Translations under genes and position numbers: made by a program
Shown: positions 7,123 to 15,707 of the stretch, one piece after another
Layout of the letters: each line of letters begins with the position of its first letter
Numbering within the stretch: position 1 is the stretch's first letter
The notes under the pieces: generated by a model
Told to the model about the DNA's origin: nothing
Database searches by the model: none
Seen by the model: only the letters and a program-made list of their open reading frames with translations
DNA from: CAZAGD01 sp049699975
Lineage (GTDB): Bacteria; Desulfobacterota; SM23-61
NCBI GenBank assembly: GCA_049699975.1
Contig: JBNAWB010000025.1
Location: 1 to 28,258 of the forward strand
Direction of reading: 5' to 3'
Length of the DNA: 28,258 bases

Positions 7123-8550
7123 TTTGCCTATCCATTGGCAAAGATAAGCCAAAGTCTTGATCGCTTCCTCCAAACTGGCAAATACGGGGAAACCTTTGGC
7201 CGAAAACTCTTTTTTGAGGAGCAAATTATAATAGCGCTCTTCTTCATCTTCCAGAAAAGGGTCCAGGGAAACGGAGACGAATACTACTTTCTTTGCTCTT
7301 TCCCTGGCCCACACACAGCCTTCTACCATCAAGGGAATTAAAACTTGCATATGCTTTTCTACTTCTCGTCCCAAAGCTCGCCGCAAATACCGGAATTGAT
7401 CAAAATGAAGAATAAGGGAACTAACATTCTGGTCTGCAGCAACGATTTTGATAATCTCCGCTATATTCGCCTTTGCGGATAGACTATAAAAGATAGGCCA
7501 GGCATCGAGAGGATTACTTACACTTGTTCCGGCTAAAGGCACGATTTGCCGCAATGCTTTTATCGTCTCCAGGGAGAATTTAGGGATATCCAAGCCTAGC
7601 CGTAAAGCAAAATCCGTCTGGATTACGCTAAACCCCCCAGAATTGGTAATAATCGATAATCCTGGGCTAAAAGGAAGGGGAGAATGATCCAGAGCAATAA
7701 GAACATTTAACAGCTCTTTAAAATTTTCCACTTCCAAAACCCCAGTTTGCTTGAACAAGGCTTGCCAAATTTCCGGAGTCCCCCCCAGCGCACCTGTATG
7801 AGAAATGGCTACCCTTAACCCCGGCGCAGTCACTCCTCCCTTAATGGCCACTACGGGCTTTTGACGGGCAACTTGTTGTAAGGCCTTCTTCAGGCGAGCG
7901 GCATTTCTGGTGCCTTCGATGTACAAAGCAATTATTTCCGTCTGCGCATCATCTACCAAGTACTCTAAGAAATCAGGCGCATCTAAGTCCAGTCCGTTCC
8001 CATAGCTTATTACTTTGCTAAACCGAAGATTATGGGTAAAAGCGAAATATAATAAAGACTCCGCCACACTTCCACTTTGGGCAATCACCCCAATACGCCC
8101 TTCTGCTGCAGGCGCTTCAGGAATAATAGCTAAACCCGACTGGGGGCAATAAACACCGAAGCAATTTGGGCCAATGATCCGGATTCTACCCGCCGCCACC
8201 TCTTGCACCTTTTTTTCCAAAGCCATTCTTTCTTCCATACCTGTTTCGCTGAAACCGGAAGAATAAATTTGGGCGACCTTTACCCCTTTTTGGATACACT
8301 CTTCCAGAACTTGGGGAACTATAACCGCGGGAATAACTAAGATGGCATAATCAATGGGTTCTTTAATTGCTAAAATGTTTGGGTAACACGTCTGGCCGCG
8401 GATTTCTTTATAATTAGGGTTTACCAGAAATAATTTTTCTTTAATTTTGGTACTCATTTGGGCGAGGGTAGCTAAATCATGGGGTGAAGCGCCAATTATG
8501 GCTACGCCTCGGGGGTAAAAAGCATAATCAAACCAATTTTTTTCTTCCAT
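7090..8550 (-). CDS. Second NDP-forming acyl-CoA synthetase alpha-type protein
   Basis: 486 aa, built like the 4.8 kb gene: CoA-binding Rossmann domain (GVAIIGASPHD near residues 15-25) followed by two ligase-like domains (IAQSGSVAES). The expected phosphohistidine is His251 in AISHTGALGG. Again there is no ATP-grasp domain. Sequence identity to the first copy is clearly limited, so these are old paralogues rather than a recent duplication. The start is ATG at 8550; a TTG codon immediately upstream could also serve, and AGAGGA sits eight bases before the ATG. The gene lies 72 bp downstream of the methyltransferase gene on the same strand. Its 3' end overlaps the SDR gene tail-to-tail by 33 bp, so both C-termini are encoded on opposite strands of one segment. 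Confidence 0.85.
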   Translation of the reverse strand: MEEKNWFDYAFYPRGVAIIGASPHDLATLAQMSTKIKEKLFLVNPNYKEIRGQTCYPNILAIKEPIDYAILVIPAVIVPQVLEECIQKGVKVAQIYSSGFSETGMEERMALEKKVQEVAAGRIRIIGPNCFGVYCPQSGLAIIPEAPAAEGRIGVIAQSGSVAESLLYFAFTHNLRFSKVISYGNGLDLDAPDFLEYLVDDAQTEIIALYIEGTRNAARLKKALQQVARQKPVVAIKGGVTAPGLRVAISHTGALGGTPEIWQALFKQTGVLEVENFKELLNVLIALDHSPLPFSPGLSIITNSGGFSVIQTDFALRLGLDIPKFSLETIKALRQIVPLAGTSVSNPLDAWPIFYSLSAKANIAEIIKIVAADQNVSSLILHFDQFRYLRRALGREVEKHMQVLIPLMVEGCVWARERAKKVVFVSVSLDPFLEDEEERYYNLLLKKEFSAKGFPVFASLEEAIKTLAYLCQWIGKLHNHPAITVN

Positions 8551-8625
8551 CAATGCTATCCTCTCTCTTAAAAATAATTTTTTCCTCTGGCTAAATTATT
8601 GACCTGGGGGCAAAGTAATAAAAAT

Positions 8626-9288
8626 TCAATTAGCCGGCTTGTGGGCTTGGTAAAGAATAAGAGAGCCGACAAAAGTATTATAATTTCTGACTTCCCGCAC
8701 CCCTACAAAACCAGCTTCTTTAAGATAGTGCCTCAATAACCCGCGCACATTATCGGCAGTGGTTTGGAAACCATCCAAAATTTGAATTATTAAAAAAGTC
8801 AGGCGCATCAGCCAATTTTGGGGTCTTCCCCAATCGGCAAGATGCAATGCTCCACCTGGTTTTAAGACACGCCAAATTTCTCTTAAAGTGCGCAATTTAT
8901 TTTCTTTGGTTAAATGGTGAAATAAAAAACTAGAAAAGACATGATTAAAAGTGGCTTCGGCATAAGGTAATTCATAAGCTAAGCCGCAATGCCAGTATAA
9001 TCCCCTTTCCGCTTGCGTAGCCTTTGCTTTAGCCATCTTTAAAATTTTTTGGTCCCCATCACAGCCAATTATTATAGCTTGCGGGCTGGTTTCTTTAAGG
9101 ATTAAACTTAACGTTCCCGTACCGCAGCCAAGATCCAAGATCTTATGGCCGGGTTGTATTTCTGCCTGATGGCTTAAAGCTTTCTTAAAGGTAAACTCTT
9201 TAGTAGCCACCCTTACTAAGGGGTCATATAAGAAAGTTAGCGCCTCATAATGTAGAGCATAAATATATTTGCTTCTTGGGGTGGGCAT
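8626..9288 (-). CDS. Class I SAM-dependent methyltransferase (UbiE-like fold)
   Basis: 220-aa methyltransferase. Motif I reads ILDLGCGTGTLSL (about residues 50-62). The acidic end of strand 2 reads IGCDGD. The post-I region has YELPYAEATFNHVFSSFLFHH, and GGALHLADWGRP gives motif III. This resembles ubiquinone/menaquinone biosynthesis methyltransferase UbiE in the core, but the N and C termini differ and no quinone genes are nearby. The substrate is therefore unassigned. AAGGAT precedes the ATG. It is transcribed away from the activase gene and is probably cotranscribed with the CoA-ligase alpha gene that follows. A small-molecule target is more likely than rRNA or protein for this fold, but this is inference. 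Confidence 0.85.
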   Translation of the reverse strand: MPTPRSKYIYALHYEALTFLYDPLVRVATKEFTFKKALSHQAEIQPGHKILDLGCGTGTLSLILKETSPQAIIIGCDGDQKILKMAKAKATQAERGLYWHCGLAYELPYAEATFNHVFSSFLFHHLTKENKLRTLREIWRVLKPGGALHLADWGRPQNWLMRLTFLIIQILDGFQTTADNVRGLLRHYLKEAGFVGVREVRNYNTFVGSLILYQAHKPAN

Positions 9289-9352
9289 TTCTTACTCATC
9301 CTTACTTTTTGATCGAGCAAATCTTAGCAAATTTTTCGCTTTAAAAAAACTC

Positions 9353-9391
9353 TTGCTCTTTTCTGTAGGCAATTTATATGATATATATCAT
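9353..9391 (+). promoter_or_regulatory. Candidate promoter with overlapping 14-bp palindrome upstream of the activase gene
   Basis: TTGCTC (9353-9358) and TATGAT (9377-9382) are 18 bp apart; the -10 matches five of six, the -35 only three. The perfect palindrome ATGATATATATCAT at 9378-9391 overlaps the -10 and extends into the start region. It lies between the divergent methyltransferase and activase genes. A repressor or redox-sensor operator is possible. AT-only palindromes also arise by chance, so the regulatory reading is tentative. Confidence 0.4.
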
Positions 9392-9456
9392 TTGTTTAAA
9401 AGCAAATGGATTTATATACTTCCCTAAGCTTTGAAAGATGGAGGTTAGAGATAGAA

Positions 9457-12400
9457 ATGGCAAAAAAAGAACTCCATTTAGGTATAGATGTAGGCTCAGT
9501 TAGTGCGAATACTATTCTTATTGACGAAGATAAAAATGTAATCGAAGAGTATTATACCCGCACCAAGGGGCAACCCTTAGAAACTGTTTTAAGTGTTTTA
9601 GAAGAAATCCTTGCCCGCATTCCTGCCGCCCAAATTAAGAGCGTCTCGGTAACCGGCACCGCGGGGAAATTAATTGCTGAACTTTTAGAAGCTGAGTTTA
9701 TAAACGAAATCATAGCCCAAAGCAAATCCACAACATACTTTTATCCCCAAGTAAGAACCATAATTGAGATGGGCGGAGAGGACTCCAAGCTCATTCTGGT
9801 AGAAGCAGATCCCCAAAATGGCCAGTATAAGATATTGGATTTTTCCATGAACACCATATGTGCCGCGGGGACTGGTTCCTTTTTAGACCAACAGGCCCAC
9901 CGCCTAAACTTAACTATAGAAGAATTCGGAAATTTAGCCCTGAAATCAAAGCATCCACCGCGCATCGCCGGCCGCTGTAGTGTTTTCGCCAAAACAGATA
10001 TGATTCATTTGCAGCAGGGGGCGACGCCAGATTATGATATAGTCGCCGGGCTTTGTTATGCTTTAGCGCGCAATTTTAAATCGAATATAGGTAAAGGCAA
10101 AAATTTCTTTCCTCCCATATCTTTCCAAGGCGGAGTGGCTGCCAATGCTGGAATGCGCAAAGCCTTTTTTGATGTTCTGGAATTGAAAGAAGGAGAATTC
10201 ATCGTCCCCAAGCATTTTGCTTCTATGGGGGCAATTGGGGCTGCATTGATCACCATGGAAAATCCAGAAAAATGGAAAGGATTTAAAGGACTGGCACGGC
10301 TTAGAGAATATGTAAGTCGCCCTGTGGTCCCTGATGTGGCTCTGGAGCCCCTATTCCTTTCGGAAAGACACCGCCAGCAAAGCACTTGGCAACCCTTAAG
10401 AGAAGTTCCCGGAAACCAAAAGATTCCTGCTTATTTAGGTATTGATGTTGGTTCTATTTCTACTAATGTGGTGGTCTTAGATGAAAATAAAAGAGTCCTC
10501 TCCAAACGCTATCTGATGACCGCCGGCCGGCCTATTGAAGCTATCCGTCAAGGCCTCAAAGAAGTGGGCGAGGAAGTTGGTCATTTAGTAGAGATAAAAG
10601 GAGTGTGTACTACAGGCTCGGGGCGTTATCTCACTGGTGATTTTGTAGGTGCTGATGTAATTCGTAATGAAATTACAGCCCAAGCCACGGCCGCTGCTCA
10701 TATCGACCCTAATGTGGATACTATTTTTGAGATTGGCGGCCAAGATTCTAAATACATATCTCTTGACCGGGGGGCGATCGTTGATTTCGAAATGAACAAA
10801 GTTTGCGCCGCGGGGACTGGCTCTTTCTTAGAAGAACAAGCAGAAAAGCTGGGACTCTCGATTAAAGAAGAATTTGCCAATATGGCCCTCAGTTCATCAT
10901 CACCAGTCTCTTTGGGTGAGCGTTGCACAGTTTTCATGGAGTCAGACTTAGTTCACCATCAGCAAAAAGGGGCGAAGCGGGAAGACTTGGTAGCCGGCTT
11001 GGCTTATTCAATAGTCCTGAACTACTTAAATAAAGTGGTGGGCGATAAGCGTGTAGGCAATAACATCTTTTTTCAAGGGGGAACTGCTTTTAATAAAGCC
11101 GTGGTCGCCGCTTTTGAAAAAGTGACGGGTAAGAAAATTACTGTGCCGGAACATAATGAGGTGACCGGGGCAATTGGGTGTGCCATTTTAGCTATGGAAG
11201 AAAATAAATCTGGTAAAACCAATTTTAAAGGCTGGGATCTGAGCACCCGTCCTTATGAGCTGACTTCCTTTGAATGCCACGAATGTCCAAACCACTGTGA
11301 AATTCGCAAAGTGACCGTCCAAGGAGAAAAACCACTTTTCTATGGTAGCCGCTGCGAAAAATACGATATTGACCGCACCCGTTCCCACCGCAGTGATCTC
11401 CCTGATCTTTTTAGCGAGCGCGAAGCAGCTTTAATGGCCGCTTATGAAGAGGAAAAAGAAGTTCCAGCGGATGCCCCGACAATCGGTTTGCCGCGGCTTC
11501 TACATTTCCATGAACTCATGCCTTTCTGGAAAGCTTTCTTCTCTGCTTTGGGCTTTCGCCCGATCTTTTCCGACAAAACAAATAAAAGATTAATCCACAA
11601 AGGAGTGGAAAAAGTTGTAGCCGAAACTTGTTTTCCCATCAAAGTAGCCCATGGCCACCTCTTGGACTTAATTGACAAAGGCGTAGATACAATCTTCTTG
11701 CCGAGCATAATTAATATGCCTTTAAGCCACCCCTCCTTAGATCGCTCCTTTGTCTGTCCCTATGTGCAGGCTTTTCCTTATGCGGTTAAATCAGCCATCG
11801 ACTTTAAATCCTACGGGGTGCGCGTTCTTTCTCCCGTAGTCCATTTTGCTTGGGAGAAAAAGAACTTAGAGCAAGAACTAATCAAAATGGGCCGAGAATT
11901 GGGTAAAGATGCCGAAGAAGTTAAAGAAGCTATCACTAAGGCCCAAGCAGCGCAAGCTAATTTTTACGCTTTTTTGAAGCGCCGCGGGAAAGAAATTTTG
12001 GAGCAGCTAAAGCCAAACGAGAAGGCTATGGTTATTGTCAGTCGGCCATACAATGGCTGCGATTCCGGGATAAACCTTGGTATTCCTCAGAAACTGCGAG
12101 ATCTGGGCGTCTTAGCTATGCCCATGGATTTCTTACCATTAGACGAAGTGAATTTAGTCGATGAATGGCGGGACATGTATTGGAAATACGGCCAAAAAAT
12201 TTACAGTGCCGCCCATATTGTCCGTGATGATCCTCGTCTTTACGCCATCTATATTACTAATTTTGCCTGCGGGCCGGACTCTTTCATCCTCCATTTCTTT
12301 AAAGAAAAGATGCGCGGTAAACCCTACCTGCAAATAGAGATTGACGAACATAGTGCTGATGTCGGGGCTATTACCAGGCTGGAGGCTTTTTTAGATAGCT

Positions 12401-13695
12401 TAAAAAACTTCCGCGAAGACCGTTTGCGGGAAGAACGGAAGCCAAAGACGATCGTCCTGACCAAGGATGCCAATCACCGCAAAGTTTATATCCCCTATAT
12501 GGCTGAACAGGCTTATGCCTTAGTGGGCGCCTTTCAGGCCTGCGGAATTGATGCGGAAGTAACGCCTGAGTCAAATCAGGAAACCCTTTATTGGGGAAGA
12601 AAATACACCTCGGGGAAAGAATGCTATCCTTGTATCCTCACCACTGGCGATATGGTGCGCATAGTAAAAAGCCCAGGGTTTGATCGAAATAAAGTGGCCT
12701 TTTTTATGCCCTCAGGAAATGGACCCTGCCGCTTTGGCCAATACCATCGGCTCCACCGTCTAATCTTAGATGACTTAGGCTACCCTGATGTACCCATATA
12801 TTCCCCTACCCAAGATGAGCATCTTTACCGGGATTTGGGGATGGTGGGTAAGAACTTTACTCGTTTAGCCTGGCAGGGAATGGTAGCTATAGATCTTTTG
12901 GATAAAAAACTTAGAGAAACTCGTCCTTATGAAGTTAACCAGGGAGAGTCAGACCAAGTATTCAAATACTATCGTCAAAAAGTATATGAAATAATTAGGG
13001 ACAGCGGAGACAATCCTCAGCAATGTTTATCCGATTTAACGGAAATATTGCGAGAAGCAAGAAAAAGATTTGAACAAATTAAAGTAATCAACCCAGGCTC
13101 CAAACCGCGCATAGGCATAGTAGGAGAAATTTATATTCGCTCCAACGCCTTTAGTAATGAATTCATTGTCCGGGAGTTGGAAAAACTGGGAGCAGAGGTT
13201 TGGCTACCGCCCATTTCCGAGTGGTTTCTTTATTTAAATTACACTTCTCGGAGATACAGTTTGCGCAACAAAAGATTTGCTAACTTCTGGCGGACCTATA
13301 TCACAGAATTAGTGCAAAAAAGGGACGAGCATAAGCTAGCCCATGTTTTCGATGGCAGCTTAGTCAATCATCCCGAACCACCAATTTCGAAGACTTTGCA
13401 GGCTGCTAAACCCTACCTTGATGACTCTTTTGAAGGAGAAGCGGTACTTTCCGTAGGCAAATGCGCAGACTATATTAAAAAAGGAGTTTCTGGACTAGTC
13501 AATGTCATGCCTTTCACCTGCATGCCGGGAACTATCGTCGGAGCTGTAATGAAGCGCTACCGCGAAGATCATAATAACATACCTTTCCTCAATATGGCTT
13601 ATGATGGGCAAGAAGAAACTAATACTTTAACCCGTTTGGAAGCTTTCATGCACCAGGCCCGGCAATACCAGCGCCAGTATTTGGTTAATTCTTAA
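9457..13695 (+). CDS. Giant acyl-CoA dehydratase/reductase activase: two BadF/HgdC ATPase units + DUF2229 + HgdB-like region
   Basis: 1412 aa from the ATG at 9457. Two complete ASKHA ATPase units of the BadF/BadG/HgdC family lie in tandem: LHLGIDVGSVSAN at residues 6-18 and YLGIDVGSISTN from about 325. Each carries the cysteine pair that holds a [4Fe-4S] cluster at the activase dimer interface: C135/C174 (CAAGTGSF, GRCSVF) and C450/C490 (CAAGTGSF, ERCTVF). A Cys-rich ECHECPNHC follows near 606-614, then a DUF2229 region (from about 675). A C-terminal part is related to dehydratase HgdB subunits (GKCADY, MPFTCMPG). Family members use ATP to push an electron to a radical dehydratase or reductase. 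The start at 9457 is chosen because the protein opens with the ATPase strand; GGAGG lies 12 bases upstream. The upstream ATG at 9406 has no ribosome site. No dehydratase partner genes are in the window. Confidence 0.9.
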   Translation: MAKKELHLGIDVGSVSANTILIDEDKNVIEEYYTRTKGQPLETVLSVLEEILARIPAAQIKSVSVTGTAGKLIAELLEAEFINEIIAQSKSTTYFYPQVRTIIEMGGEDSKLILVEADPQNGQYKILDFSMNTICAAGTGSFLDQQAHRLNLTIEEFGNLALKSKHPPRIAGRCSVFAKTDMIHLQQGATPDYDIVAGLCYALARNFKSNIGKGKNFFPPISFQGGVAANAGMRKAFFDVLELKEGEFIVPKHFASMGAIGAALITMENPEKWKGFKGLARLREYVSRPVVPDVALEPLFLSERHRQQSTWQPLREVPGNQKIPAYLGIDVGSISTNVVVLDENKRVLSKRYLMTAGRPIEAIRQGLKEVGEEVGHLVEIKGVCTTGSGRYLTGDFVGADVIRNEITAQATAAAHIDPNVDTIFEIGGQDSKYISLDRGAIVDFEMNKVCAAGTGSFLEEQAEKLGLSIKEEFANMALSSSSPVSLGERCTVFMESDLVHHQQKGAKREDLVAGLAYSIVLNYLNKVVGDKRVGNNIFFQGGTAFNKAVVAAFEKVTGKKITVPEHNEVTGAIGCAILAMEENKSGKTNFKGWDLSTRPYELTSFECHECPNHCEIRKVTVQGEKPLFYGSRCEKYDIDRTRSHRSDLPDLFSEREAALMAAYEEEKEVPADAPTIGLPRLLHFHELMPFWKAFFSALGFRPIFSDKTNKRLIHKGVEKVVAETCFPIKVAHGHLLDLIDKGVDTIFLPSIINMPLSHPSLDRSFVCPYVQAFPYAVKSAIDFKSYGVRVLSPVVHFAWEKKNLEQELIKMGRELGKDAEEVKEAITKAQAAQANFYAFLKRRGKEILEQLKPNEKAMVIVSRPYNGCDSGINLGIPQKLRDLGVLAMPMDFLPLDEVNLVDEWRDMYWKYGQKIYSAAHIVRDDPRLYAIYITNFACGPDSFILHFFKEKMRGKPYLQIEIDEHSADVGAITRLEAFLDSLKNFREDRLREERKPKTIVLTKDANHRKVYIPYMAEQAYALVGAFQACGIDAEVTPESNQETLYWGRKYTSGKECYPCILTTGDMVRIVKSPGFDRNKVAFFMPSGNGPCRFGQYHRLHRLILDDLGYPDVPIYSPTQDEHLYRDLGMVGKNFTRLAWQGMVAIDLLDKKLRETRPYEVNQGESDQVFKYYRQKVYEIIRDSGDNPQQCLSDLTEILREARKRFEQIKVINPGSKPRIGIVGEIYIRSNAFSNEFIVRELEKLGAEVWLPPISEWFLYLNYTSRRYSLRNKRFANFWRTYITELVQKRDEHKLAHVFDGSLVNHPEPPISKTLQAAKPYLDDSFEGEAVLSVGKCADYIKKGVSGLVNVMPFTCMPGTIVGAVMKRYREDHNNIPFLNMAYDGQEETNTLTRLEAFMHQARQYQRQYLVNS

Positions 13696-13767
13696 TGAAA
13701 TTTGTTTTGCTTTTATTGATCTTTTTTTAATCAATCCCTTCCAGTTGGGGAAACGAAGCGATAAATT

Positions 13768-14496
13768 ATGCTTTGGCCTAAAGCCAGGACTATTTTTTTA
13801 TTGATCTGTTCTTTTTTTCTTTTTTTCCCCTCATCCATTTTGGCGACGGAAGACCCCAGTTTAATAGCCGCCCGGCAGCGGATGGTGGAAAGGGATCTCA
13901 AAGGACGAGACATTAAGGATCCCAAAGTGCTGGAGATCATGGGCCGTATCCCGCGCCATCTATTCGTTGATCCATCTTTTAGAAACCAAGCCTATGCTGA
14001 CCATCCTTTGCCTATCGGCGAAGGCCAAACCATCTCTCAACCTTATATTGTCGCTTTCATGACCCAGACTTTACAGATTAAGCCTGGAGAAAGAGTTTTA
14101 GAGATTGGTACTGGCTCCGGTTACCAGGCAGCCGTTCTGGCCGAATTAACGGACCAAGTATACACCATTGAAATTCGCGAAACTTTGGCTAAAAAGGCCG
14201 CCGCTCGGCTAAAAAAACTGGGATATGATAAAGTCCGCGTAAAATATGGAGACGGTTATTTCGGTTGGGAAGAAGCAGCTCCTTTTGACGCCATAATTGT
14301 TACTTGCGCCGCCAACCATATTCCACCCCCTTTACTCAAGCAATTAAACGAAGGAGGACGCTTAGTCATTCCTTTGGGGAGTACTACTTATTTTCAAACC
14401 TTAACTTTAATCACTAAGAAAAAGGGTAAACCTGAAGTGCAACATCTCTTAGGCGTCTCTTTTGTGCCCATGATTGGAGAAGCCTTAAAAAAATGA
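13768..14496 (+). CDS. pcm: Protein-L-isoaspartate O-methyltransferase with signal peptide (exported PCMT)
   Basis: 242 aa. The N-terminus is a basic start plus a hydrophobic stretch (residues 4-23), then PSSILA with a plausible signal peptidase I cut near residue 26. The mature part is a standard PCMT: PRHLFVDP, the substrate-loop signature LPIGEGQTISQP, and SAM motif I VLEIGTGSGYQAAVLAEL. PCMT methylates isoaspartyl residues of damaged proteins to start their repair. A signal sequence implies action in the periplasm or envelope, where SAM supply is unclear; exported PCMT variants are known in several Gram-negative groups. The ribosome site is weak (GAAGCG). The stop overlaps the start of the MFS gene by four bases (ATGA), indicating translational coupling. 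Confidence 0.92.
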   Translation: MLWPKARTIFLLICSFFLFFPSSILATEDPSLIAARQRMVERDLKGRDIKDPKVLEIMGRIPRHLFVDPSFRNQAYADHPLPIGEGQTISQPYIVAFMTQTLQIKPGERVLEIGTGSGYQAAVLAELTDQVYTIEIRETLAKKAAARLKKLGYDKVRVKYGDGYFGWEEAAPFDAIIVTCAANHIPPPLLKQLNEGGRLVIPLGSTTYFQTLTLITKKKGKPEVQHLLGVSFVPMIGEALKK

Positions 14497-15707
14497 TGCC
14501 CGCCTTTAACCATGATAATGCATCTCTCCGCCGCTCTATCTTCCTTACTCATTTGACGGCCAGTTTTTTCTGGGCCGCCGTCTATATTTATCTTCCCATC
14601 CTTTCGCCTTATATCCAAATGATCAGTGGTTCATTTAAAATAGTGGGCTTGGTCATAGGTGCATATGGGTTGGCCCAATTGCTTTGGCGTATTCCCTTAG
14701 GAATTTGGTCTGATCGTTGGCAAAAAAGAAAGCTTTTTGTTCTTTATGGATTTTTCTTCGACGCCTTGGCTGCGGTGGGCTTACTCTTTTCGGTAAATAC
14801 GCCCATGCTCTTTTTCTCTGTATTTGCCGCTGGTATTGCGGCCAGCATGTGGGTTCCTTTTACTGTTCTTTTCGCCAGCTATTTTCCGGCAGAAAAATTA
14901 GCTTATTCTATGAGTTCGATTCTTTTTTCAACCCGTATCTCTCAAATCGCCGCTAACTATTTGGGCGGGTTAGTAGCTGAAGCTTGGGATTGGTCAGGTC
15001 CATTTTATTTGGGCATTGTGCTTGCAGGCATTGGCTTCTTACTGGCCAATGCTTTAACTGAACCTCCGGCCAAGAAGATTTCCTCCTCCTCTTTAAAACA
15101 ACTTTTAAGGGTGGGAAAAAATTCTATGCTCATCCTCTCCTCTTTATCCTGTATAATCCTGCAGTTTACGGTTTTCTCCGCCCCTATAGGCTTTACTCCC
15201 CTCTATGCCCAACAAATGGGGGCTTCTAAAGGACAGTTAGGTACGCTTCTCTTCTGTTACCAGCTTCCCAATACCTTAGCTACTCTATTGTCTGGAACCT
15301 ATTTATCAATTTATTTTTCTCAACCGCTGCTTATTCTCATGGGATTTCTCTTCATTACTGGATCATTAATTTTCCTTCCTCTAACTGGGCAGCTAAGTAT
15401 CCTTTACGGAGTGCAAGCTTTGAACGGCTTTGGAGTAGGATTGGCTTTTCCCCTCTTAATGACTTTAGCCTTGGGAGCAGTCCCCCCCGAGCAACGAGCG
15501 ACAGCAATGGGGTTCTTTCAGTCGCTATATGCCTTGGGCATGACGGCTGGTCCAATTATTTCGGGTATTATTGCCCAGGAGTTGGGACTGAATAATGTTT
15601 TTCTGATTAACGCCCTTTTGGCATTTTTGGCTGGCTTGCTCTTTTTTAAAAAAATTAAACCCCTTCTTGCGCAAAATTATGAGGCAAGAAAAACGGCGGC
15701 AGATTGA
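14493..15707 (+). CDS. MFS transporter
   Basis: 404-aa major facilitator with about 12 hydrophobic segments. The loop 2-3 signature appears as GIWSDRWQKRKL (about residues 72-83), the family's G-x-x-x-D-R-x-x-R/K-R motif. A second-half counterpart is not obvious. It belongs to the MFS_1 drug/metabolite exporter-like group. No feature identifies the substrate. It starts inside the stop codon of pcm (ATGA), with the next gene beginning inside its own 3' end, so the three form a tightly coupled set. Export of a small molecule linked to stress is one possibility but has no direct support. Confidence 0.88.
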   Translation: MMPAFNHDNASLRRSIFLTHLTASFFWAAVYIYLPILSPYIQMISGSFKIVGLVIGAYGLAQLLWRIPLGIWSDRWQKRKLFVLYGFFFDALAAVGLLFSVNTPMLFFSVFAAGIAASMWVPFTVLFASYFPAEKLAYSMSSILFSTRISQIAANYLGGLVAEAWDWSGPFYLGIVLAGIGFLLANALTEPPAKKISSSSLKQLLRVGKNSMLILSSLSCIILQFTVFSAPIGFTPLYAQQMGASKGQLGTLLFCYQLPNTLATLLSGTYLSIYFSQPLLILMGFLFITGSLIFLPLTGQLSILYGVQALNGFGVGLAFPLLMTLALGAVPPEQRATAMGFFQSLYALGMTAGPIISGIIAQELGLNNVFLINALLAFLAGLLFFKKIKPLLAQNYEARKTAAD

